Source of the DNA: Eupeodes corollae
Taxonomy: Eukaryota; Arthropoda; Insecta; Diptera; Syrphidae
Direction of reading: 5' to 3'
DNA length: 64,000 bases
NCBI RefSeq assembly: GCF_945859685.1
Contig: NC_079148.1
Location: 91,393,007-91,457,006, forward strand
The notes beneath the pieces were generated by a model. The model was not told where the DNA came from and searched no databases. It saw only the letters and a list, made by a program, of their open reading frames with translations. The position numbers were made by a program, and so were the translations under genes. Every line of letters begins with the position of its first letter. Position 1 is the first letter of the stretch. Of the stretch, positions 20,475 to 31,100 are shown piece by piece.

Positions 20475-23400
20475 TCTAATTGATTTCATTAGTTTTTAAT
20501 AACGAAAAGCATCAACTCCAACACCATCTTCGAAATGGACCGTACACCACCATCGTCACAAAGATCTTGTCATTTCTCGCAATCACAGAAAAGACCACAC
20601 AAGGAAATAGCTCCAGATTCTCCTCTTAACAATGGTCTGGGTATATGCAAAGAACCCGCAGTTAGCACAATGGCGATAGCTGACTTCAAACTCATAATAG
20701 AGAAATCGTTATCAAAAATGCTGGATGTTAAACTAAAAGGCATGCCAACCAAAGCAGATTTTCAATTCATCAGCACCGAATTAAAGAATTTGCAAAGAAA
20801 GAATGATGAAAGAATGAGCGCGCTGTGTAACATTGGAGCGCCAGGTCGAAATGTTACAAACCAAGGCCAATGAACACAATGTCTTCTATTTGGAAAGAAA
20901 CAAAAAGGTGTGTTTTCTTCGTCGTTTTTAAGGCAGCTTTCGATACGATTGATTGCAATGCATTGATGTACAAAATGTTTGGATTAGGAATGTCATACAA
21001 GTTCGGACGGGTACTTCAGAATCTGTGTCTGGAAACAAAGGCTGCAGTATGGGATGGAGAAAATATTTCGACATGGTTTAAAACGAAGACAGGGTTAAGG
21101 CAAGGTTGTATGCTGATTCCAAGCTTATTTGCACTATTTATTGCTGATATAACGGATTTCCTCCAGGAGGAGTGGAATACTCTGGTATTCTCATCAAGAA
21201 TCTTCTTTTTGCGGATGACTTAGTGTTGTTTGCGTACTTACCAGAATCGCTACAACGCATGAATAATAAACTAGGTATCTACTGTAATGGTAGACATCTG
21301 GATCAGGCCCTCCAGGTTGGAGGTTGTGCCGTCTAGGTGAGTTCCTGGTCACGTAAAAAATACCTTAGTTGCGAAGAACCAACTGTTGACAACCCACGCA
21401 AACGAAATAAGGACAACGAACTTCGGATCTGTACGTGGAATGTTAGGGACCTTAATAGACCACGTGCAGCTGAACAATTAGCGGAAGCCCTAAACTGTTG
21501 CTAGGCAGATATTACCGTCATCCAAGAAGTGCGATGGGATGGACCGGGCAAATGCAAACTAAAAGACTGCGATATCTACTACCGACTGCTACCGAGAACA
21601 AAGACAGCGTCTATTTGGATGTGGATTTGTTGTTGGAACTAGACTCAGGCAAAAAGTTTGGAGTTTCAACAGTGTGAGCGAGGGCATCACGGCAATCCGC
21701 ATCAAGGCTAAATTCGCCAACATAAGCTTAATATGCGCGCATGCCCCAACACAGGAGAAAGATGAAGATACCAAAGACATATTTTTATATGACTTATGAG
21801 CAGTGCCCTGGCTATGACATTAAACTTATCTTAAGAGGTTTTAACTCCAAGTTAGGAAGAGAAGAAATCTTTGGCACGACACCACCTCCGACAACGGATT
21901 CAGGCTGATCGATTTCGCTGCGGGGTGAGACGTTCTGATAGCTAGTACGCAATTCACACATCTCAACATGGAAATCTCCTGATCAATCAACTTGCAACCA
22001 GATTGACGCACGACACTTCTCCAGTATACAGGATGTCGGAACATTCCGAGGGGCCAACATTGACTCGAACCACTACCTTGTTGTAGCCAAGGTACGGCTA
22101 CGGATATACCGGTCCAAGCCCAAACAAGGAAGTACTGTGAGAAGTTTCGACGTTAGACGGCTACAATCGCAAGAGACTGTCATGTTCTTTTCCGATCGAG
22201 TATCTAGTAACCTCTTAAGTAGTCCTATGCTGCCTGCATTAAGCATTGAAAACCAGTGGCAACATCGCTTCCGAACTATTTAAAGCAGCAGTCGATGGCT
22301 TGGTAGGGAGCATTCACCAACTCATCTGCAAAATATGGTCGGATGAAAGCATGCCCGATGAGTGGAATCGCAGCATAGTGTGTCCAATACATAAGAAAGA
22401 AGACCCTCTAAATTGCGCCAACTACAGAGACATCAGTCTCCTTAACATTGCATATAAGATCTTCTCATCCGTATAATGTGAACGTCTGAAGCCGTTCGTC
22501 AACAATCTGATTGGTCCTTATCAGTGTGGCCTCAGACCAGGAAAGTCCACTATCGACCAAATATTCGCACTTGGAAAAAACCCAGGAATTGCAAATCGAT
22601 ACCCACCATCTCTTTATCGATTTTAAAGCTGCATATGACAGCATCTATAGGGAAGAGCTCTACAGAGCAATGTCTAGTTTTGGCATCCCTGTCAAACTCA
22701 TCCGTTTGTGCAGAATAACGATGGAGAATGCACACTGCTTGTCAAAAAAGGTTTTAGACAATGCGATGCACTGTCATGCGACTTCTTCAACATCGTTCTG
22801 GAAAGAATTGTGCAAAACTCAACCGTCAACACTAAAGGCACAATCTTCCAAAGATCCATCCAATTACTCGGATACGCAGATGATATTGACATAATTGGAA
22901 GATCAAAGCGTGATGTCAGTGGAGCGTTTTTGAGCATTGCGACGGAAGCGAAGAAGATGGGTTTAGTGGTCAATGAGGGCAAGACCAAGTATATGCTGTC
23001 ATCAAAAAAGGACACTGAACGACGACGTCTTGGACAAAACGTCACCATGGATAGCTATAACTTTGAGGTAGTTAAGGACTTTGTCTACCTAGGCACCGTT
23101 AACGACACCAGCGCTGAAATCAAACGAAGAATAACTCTTGCAAATCGCTGCTTCTTTGGACTTAGAAGGCAATTGCGAAGTAAAGTCCTCTCTCGAGCAT
23201 CTTAAATCACCATCTATAAGACACTCATCATCCCGGTCTTCATTTATGGCGCTGAGGCCTGGACCCTGTCAAAGAAAGATGAGACCGTCTTAGGATGTTT
23301 TGAGAGAAAAATTCTTCGGGTGATTTTTGGTCCCGTACGCATAGATGGAGAATGGAAAAGAAGATATGACGACGAACTGTACGGGCTGTACAGCGACATT

Positions 23401-24720
23401 GACCTAGTTAGCAAAATTAAAGTCCAACCGCTTAGATGGCTGTAGAGCAAATGGACATCAACGCTCCAGGCTGGAAGGTCTTCGAATCCAATCCCGAGGG
23501 ACGGCGTAGTAGAGGAAGACCGCGACTCAGGTGATGCACTCAGGTGGGTGAAGACCTCAACCAACTTGACGTGTGAAACTGGAGACAGCTAGCTAGGGAC
23601 AGAGCTGGCTGGAGACGCATGTTGGTTGAAGGCCAGGTGAATAGCGGACTTACAACAATGAAAGAATAGAGGTAGTTAAAAAATATAAATATCTTGGCAT
23701 CAATATAAATAATAAAAACAGCTTTGCAAAACATCTTTCCGATAAATTGCAAAAAGCGAAAGCAACTATGAATATTGCATGGAAAAACATCTTCAGTAAT
23801 AAGCATATAGCTCACAGCAGAAAATAAAAAGTATGCAGCTCAAGTGTGGGGTAGCAAAAAATATGAAACTGTTGAAAAAAATAGAAAGGATATTTCGATT
23901 ACCACTGAATGCATCGAACTACATGTTAATACTGGAAACAGGAATCTCTCCATTGTTTATTAAAACACTAAAATTGAATGTGGACTACATATGTAAGGTC
24001 CTTCTGATGTCAGATAAGCGTGTCTAGAAAATAGCAGCACTGCAGGTGATACAGAGAAAATCATGTTGGTTCAGAGAGTGGCTAGAGCTAGCTGAAGTAG
24101 AAGGTATAAATCTGGCTTCGGAAGACTATTTTAGGTGGAAACCCCTCCCTTTTCACAATGGACCCTTGAGGTCTACGTGTGTCAATGACATCTGGACAGC
24201 CACTCCAACCTAACCTAAACCCCTTCTGTACCAATTAATTGCTGATTTAAACGATCGATATAGACTGAGGTACACATCCGAAGCAAAAGAATCTATCTAA
24301 AAAATGTCTTACAGCAAGCTGGACTACAATCTTAATCAAAAGAATTACTTCCGAGATGACCTAATAACGGATCAAATATCTATGATATTTAGACTTAGAG
24401 CAGAACTGCTCAATCTAAATTTCATTCCCCATAGAGATGATTTACCTTTAATGTGCGAATTATGCAATATGGGTGAGAGAGAAACATTTTTATTTTCATG
24501 GGTAGATGTGTGTTACGAGAAACAAAAAGACATGTTTTTGGAAGCGATGTTGCAAGAGCTGATCACTCATCATTTAAATGAAGTAGATAGATGGTTATAG
24601 AATACAAATTTGTCAATCAGGCAGACAGGCAAACAGCCATGTTATGTAAGAACATTTAACATTGAAAAAAATAAATCTTATAACATTGAAAAAAATAAAT
24701 CTTATCTAATCTAAATCATA
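20475..24720 (+). mobile_element. Family-B non-LTR element B2, split by a family-A insertion
   Basis: The 5' part (20475-21295) starts with an ORF1-like frame (ATG 20535, about 112 codons, Ser/Pro-rich start then a helical Lys/Glu-rich part). After an internal deletion it enters the RT (VFKAAFDTIDCNALMYKM, GLRQGCMLIPSLFALFIADI, FADDLVLFAY). At 21296 it is interrupted by element A1. The 3' part resumes at 23646 with NERIEVVKKYKYLGI and continues with LPLNASNYMLILETGISPLF and a terminal zinc-finger-like segment CELCNMGERE near 24455. The end is a doubled 24 bp unit (ACATTGAAAAAAATAAATCT plus TATA or TATC) followed by TCTAATCTAAAT, at about 24660-24716. The only copy here with a visible ORF1 region. 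Confidence 0.75.
21296..23645 (+). mobile_element. Family-A RTE-like retrotransposon A1, decayed
   Basis: Begins with the same leader as copy A2 (AGGCCCTCCAGGTTGGAGG here, 21306-21324). It then encodes an endonuclease start LRICTWNVRDLNRP near 21430, of the type found in 'craniofacial development protein 2-like' genes, which derive from RTE/BovB elements. The endonuclease is full of stops. The RT is better kept: CERLKPFVNNLIGPYQCG, FRQCDALSCDFFNIVLERI, GYADDIDIIGRSKRDV (catalytic box intact), VVNEGKTKYMLSSKKD, FVYLGTVNDTSAEIKRRI. The end near 23645 (MLVEGQVNSGL) is followed directly by family-B sequence. It lies inside B2. Confidence 0.8.
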
Positions 24721-25148
24721 GTCAAGAAAACAACAATGTTGTCAAGCAGCATCTTTGTATATTTGCTTTAAGGATTAAGTTTGAGTTGATCATGTGCAAT
24801 CGGTATTATCTAGTTTAGATTGTTGAAGTTATAGTGCGTAAGGCCTTGTAGGTTGAGGGCTTACTACTGACAACCATGCCATCCACTGGTGATCAGTGCA
24901 AAGTGCATTTATAAGTGCATATGTACTTTGAACGGAGCGTTAGTGTGTCTTTTGTGTCGCTCCACATAGTCAGAGACTTCTTCAATCCCCCATCTCACAC
25001 CTTAAGTTAAAGCAATATTTTAATATGAACAAATTAATATATCTTCGATTTCATGCTTAGTTGAATAGTCATCCTTAAAAAATATGCTGACTGTTATAAT
25101 ATGTAATTTCCTTATACAAATAATATTCAAGCCACTTTTTTTTAGGAA
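24721..25148. other. Spacer with 3' flank of Gr66a
   Basis: No gene recognised. On the minus strand an ATTAAA (complement of 25018-25023) lies about 130 nt after the Gr66a stop and could serve as its poly(A) signal. Confidence 0.35.
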
Positions 25149-28100
25149 TTAAAAAGGATTCTCTGTTGTTTTCATGGAAACAAGATTCTTAGAGAGAACA
25201 TTGCTGATAAGTTTTGCGAATTCGTGTTCAGTTGAATTTTGCATTCCCTCAACTGTCATCATAGTCGTGGTTTCGTTATTGTAATTTGCATTTGTAGTAA
25301 CTGATTCCTTTGCTTGCTGAGCAGCCAAATTAAATTGTATCAAAATAATTAGATAACTAGTTATTCCTCCACTAACCTAAAAGACAAATAACAAAGAAAT
25401 ATATATATTTAAAACTTTACTTAATTATGTACGTTAAATAACTCACCCCATAAAGGGTTTCCATATCCAAAGTAAAAAATCCACAAGCTGAGAAATCTAC
25501 CGAATGATTGAGCAGTTTCAATGATAAATGATTGACCTTGTTTGTTTTTAAATATAAAATTTGTATTGTTAGGATCTTATTAAAATTTAAATTCAACTTA
25601 TTTACGATTTCATAAAATGCATTATTATCCACAGCGACACCGCATTTATGTAGACAAATTCCAGTTCGTTTAGATTCCAAAGATGTTTTCCAACTGAGAT
25701 ATATTAAATAGATGCATTTTCCCGATGTATACAGAAGATAGATACTTGTAATTAAAGCATTTTTTGCCGATCGAAAAAGAGATGGAATAGGCTACAAAAA
25801 TAAGATGTGAATATTTTTATGATGTTCGATAGTAATTAAATAGGATTGTCTTATAAGTTGTATAAATTAAAAGAAGTTTCAAGTTACACAAAATGTATAA
25901 AACATAAAACTAAATGGATCGAAGTATATTATTAGTCGTGGATTGGATACTTCTACTCTACGAAATCATTTCAATCAACGGCTAAACCCAGCAATGTTTG
26001 ACTCACAGTCATGATCTACTATGCCCAACCCTGTATTTATGACGAGATTTAAGACTCACTAGCAGATGGAAAAGCGACAGGTGCAGACAGGATACCAGCG
26101 GAATTCTACAGATATGGCACTAAAGAACTGATTAAGAACCTGGCAAACATATATAATCAAATTTTTGAAACTGGAATCATCCCTCAGCAGTTTAAAGATG
26201 CTTCGATTTTTCCGATACACAAAAAAGCCAACATCGAAGATTCAGCCAACTATAGAGGAATCTCGTTTTTGAACGCTTCCTATAAAATCTTCAGTGTGAT
26301 TCTACCAAAGCGGCTGAACACGTTGATAGACTTGAATAATCTATTATGTGAGTCTCAAGCCCAGATTCAGGTCGGGTTACTCAACCATCGATCATATATT
26401 CGTTCTAAGGAGCATTGCTGAGTCTTTTATGGAAAAAATAAAAAGCTATTCACTTTTTTTGTGGATCGTTTAAGTTTGGAAGAGTTATTCAGAACTTACA
26501 CGCAGACACAAGAGCAGCGGTATGGAATGGAAGGCAGGTATCTGAATAGTTTCAGATGCAGTCGGGAGTAAGACAGGGCTGTGCTCTCAGTCCTAGCTTG
26601 TTCGCACTATTTATAAATGACATCACTGACGCATTACCAGGAGGTGTTGGATATGCTGGAGAGGTCATTAAAGCCTTATTCTTAGCAGATGATATAGTCT
26701 TGCTGGCATACTCACAGCAATCCTTATAGCTTATGATAAATCGACTTTCGGAATATTGTAGACGATGGAGCTTGGTAATGAACCTGAACAAATCGAAAGT
26801 GATGGTTATCAAGAAAGGTGGAGGAAGGTTAAGCTCAAATGAACAGTGGTACTTCAACAATGAGAACATAGAAAGAGTCAAAGAATATAAATACTTAGGA
26901 GTATATTTTACCCAAAGCTTAAGTATAGAAAAACACCTCAACGAAAAACTTCTTAAGGCTAAAACCGCGATTAACGTGGCAAGGAAAGAATGTTTCAACA
27001 ACAAAACATTGCGCTTAGCAGTAAATATGAAGTTTTCGAAGCTGTATCCCAGTCAATCCTGTTCTACGTAGCCCAAGTTTGGGGAGCAAAGAAATTTGAG
27101 ACTGTGGAAAAACTCCTGAGATTTTATTTAAAACGAACATTCCGCCTTCCCTCATGCACCCCAAACTACATGATAATGTTAGAAACAGGCTTATCTCCAC
27201 TCTTCACAAAAACGTTGAAGCTGCAAGTCGATTACATTCTGAAAGTACTGAATATGCCCAACAATCGCTTATATAAAAGGCAGCCTTACCAGCGATACAA
27301 AGCAAAACAGGATGGGTTAAAGAGTGGATTGGGCAAGCAGAAGATAAAGATGTAACTTTAAATCTCAGTGAACAGAGTACTTGGAAATCGTCACTGTACC
27401 AGGTAATAAGGCGTTTAAATGAAAATTTTAGAAATGTGTTCACATTTCCAGCATCCAGCTCACTTCATCTGATGACCTATAGCAGGCTGAATTATAATCT
27501 TAATGAAAGAAACTACTTCCAGGACATAAATACTGTAGAGCAAACCTACAACATGTTTCGGCTAAGTGGTGAACTCCTAAACATAAATTACATTCCACAT
27601 CGCGAAGATCTTCCACTGCAATGTGATTTTTGCAACATGGCTGAACGAGAGGATATTTTTCATTTTGTCGGAAGGTGTCCAGTTCTGAGAGAAACTAGGA
27701 GAAATGTACTTGGAAGAGACTTTTTATCAGAAAACGAATTAGATTAATTACAAAATTTTAAAACCATGCTTTGAAGATTGTTAATGAAATCGTACAAATA
27801 ATTGCAAGTAAATAAAAATGTATCTAATTTAATCTATAAAGCATACGAGGGTTTTCCGATAAATACTTAGCCTACAAATGAAAAACGAAAGTTTTAAGAA
27901 AGTTTCCATTTTTTTTCAACATTGTCGCCTTTTAATCCACAATGCTCAAATTTCTTTAACCCGTGTAAAAATTAGGTTTCTCAAGGTCTGCAAAGTAAGC
28001 CTCCGCGGTGGCAATGACCTCCTTATTCGACGAACATTTCTGACTTGCGAGTGGCTTTTTCAAGTCCGGAAATAAAAAGAAGTGGCACGGAGGTGTGAGC

Positions 28101-31100
28101 TGGTGCGTTGACGTGGAATAGCTCTTTTTTCGTTGCCAAATGCGGTCGTTTTTTTTCTGCAATTCGCTGTCGGATAGGACCAATAATTGGGCACAGAGAG
28201 CCTCTGATCGTTTTGCCCTTCTCCAAGTTATCGATATGGCAGATTTGACCTTCTTTGGAGCACGTTCGCCGGGTGGAGTCTATTGCTTCGACGTTCCTTG
28301 GTCTCTGGCGCATGTATATCAGTCGGTCTTTGTTTATTCGACGGCCACAAAATGAAGCAGAATCAATTCCGATTTCACTTGTTCTCCGGAGGGATCAAAA
28401 GCGGCAACCATCTCACCGCCCCAGCTTTCTCATACCCAAAATTTCATGTAGGATATGACCTACGCAGTCTTTTGAGATGATTACTGTCTCAGCTACCTTC
28501 AATCGGCGGTCTTACAATACGAGATCATCGATTATTGTTCCTTTATCCTGCGTAGTAGCCGTTTTTGGAGCACTAGAACGTGGCTCATCAAAAACCGTTT
28601 TGCGTACAAAGCTGATACTTTTTATATCAATTTTTGACAGACGCTATCGAAAGAGAAGAGTCAAAGTGTTCTTTGATTTCGCTCCACGATTTTCATTCTG
28701 AAAACAAAAACCGAATCGATTCAGCTGAAATTTCGACAGTAGCAGTCTACGAGAATGTTCTATACGATAGTAAATATCTCTTGCAATAGTGGCAACCTCA
28801 GGTGATGAGGCTAAGTAATTATCGGACTATCCTTGTACCTGTCTTCATTAATAAAAAACTCTAGAATAACTGGGCCAATTTAGACGAACAAAATTGCTTA
28901 AGTTTTATTTAAATTGTTTGAACGAGTCGATCCGTTAATGGGTTTAACTCTGAACTAAGCGAAGTCGAAAGTAATGATTTTTTAAAATCATGGTGGGAGA
29001 ATTTGCTCAAACGCAATGAGTGTTATGTGGAGCATTAAAAGAATGTTAGTACTTAATAGTTATCTACATAGAGAATTTAAGTATGGAGAAACACTTGAAC
29101 GGAAAATTCATCAATGAGAAAAAGGTGATAAATCTCGCGTGGGAGAGATGAATCGCTTGCAAAACCAAAATAGCAGCTCTTAAGGTCATCTAATTATATC
29201 AAAAAATGGATGGTACTGCAAATGTTTTGATGTGTTTAAAAAGTATGCAATGGTTTCTAACTGCAATGTTGAGGTCCTTCAAAATCAAAAAATCGATACG
29301 TACCAACTATACCAACCAAATTTTCAAGATGGATGAAACAGGTAGAAGAAAGTTCAATTAGACAAAACTCCATACTAATTGCATCGTACTATCTACTTCT
29401 TGCTTAATCACAATTAAAAGAAGATTAACTGCTTCCATGATGATCTCAGTGTTAGCGAAGTACCAATTATGGTTAGACTGTAAGCTGAACTTCTAAATCT
29501 TAAGTGCATACTGCACAGATCCGACCTCCAAGTAATCTGCAACATAATTGAGTCAGACGACATTGTGCATTTCTAAGGAAAGTGTCCAAAATTAAAACAA
29601 ACTATAAAAGATGTATCTTTGGTAAAGATTTTCTAGGTATAGATGAACTGATAGCTCAATTAAACAAAATTTAATTAAATTATTTGCCATTTATAATAAT
29701 ATAGAAAGTTTTGAGTTATAAAAATTCTAAGAGTACACAGGGTTCCTCGTGAAGGATGGGCCAAATTGGGTCCTGATTATGGATTTTCGCGACGGATCGT
29801 TTTCAATTCGACTCCCGTCGTATTTCCTTATTAACGAATTCGCCGCGAAGCGTGAATAGTTCTTCCCATATTCCAGTGATTTGACACTTTTGGTTTGACT
29901 TTTTCTTCCTATTTCCCAGTGATTTGATAGCTTCAAACAAATTTTGTTTTGGTTTAATTGTATTTGTGAAATTTGTGGTGATTTATTCAAAATTTTATTG
30001 TGGATTGTGGATAAATTATAAGAAAACTAAAATAAAGCTAACTCACATTTTTATATAATAACAAGCAAGAAAGAATCCACGAAATCGAACAGTGAGCACT
30101 CTTTCGCTTGTGAATCTGACAAAAAAGCTGTCGGATTTCAACTCTTAAACAAACATTATGACATTTCAAATCCGCCTTCGAATTCTTTGATAGGTCGAAT
30201 TTAAAGCAAAACCAATAGTTGAAAAATGGCAAACTCACTAGCAAAACGATTCGCCGCGAACCCCATAATCAGGCCCCAGGTCACAATCTTTCAGAAATTA
30301 GTAACTTGTTTATCCAATTTCGGGACAGTTTACTTTTAGTAAAAACAATTTAGTGGATATTTGAAACCATTAATAGCAGGTTTAAAACAAATAAAAATAA
30401 AATACTTTTCTAAACAAACATTTTATTTTTCACCTACGAGAATGTTATTCAATTTTCATTATTATTTTCGTGAATAATATAATCTTTTTTTTTAAAGACA
30501 ATAAGTTTCATTTAACAAATATCACCGTTTATCTATATGGCCACAATTTTAAACGATCTTAGAAATTTTTTTGAGAAATAACAAGGGGTTGGTTTAAGGT
30601 TTAAACTCAAAATGAATTACAAATAACAAAATTGTAAAATCGATGAAACTGCAATTTTAAAAATAATTAACAATTAATATTTTTATTTTGGTTTGTAACT
30701 ATTAAAGGTTTAAGCCTGTAGATAAAAGTTTATTACAATAATTTCTTAAGAAATTTAAAAAACGTATTTAACGTAAATATGATGTAGGCAAAATTATGTT
30801 ATTATTGACAAATTGTTGAGAAAAAACAAACATTTATTTGATAAAAGTGTAATCTGGTAATGATATGGTTTGAGATAGAAATAAATAATTCATAAAATTG
30901 GGTGTTCGACGTTAAAGCCTAGTACATACTTGTGAACCATCTCGTGAACCCATACAAATTTCAGTTTTTGGTTCACCCGTGAACTTGCTCGTGAAGCTGA
31001 GTGGAGAACAAAGTGGAGAGTTTTCGTTCACGGGCAATTCACGTGCAAAATGTACGGGAACTGTTGGTGAAGCTTTGACATTTGGTTTCCGCATGTTCAC

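Noticed and set aside
24200..24230. Insect telomere-type CCTAA repeat
   Set aside because: Only two imperfect units (CCTAACCTAA), inside retrotransposon debris; flies usually lack this telomere repeat.
25537..25605. Treating this stretch as coding, giving one 345 nt exon in Gr66a
   Set aside because: It has proper GT and AG ends, and removing it restores the wording EIVNHLSLKL that I recall from the fly protein. The open frame through it is chance.
28140..28710. Plus-strand open frames of 65-74 codons
   Set aside because: Shadows of the degenerate mariner transposase read on the minus strand.
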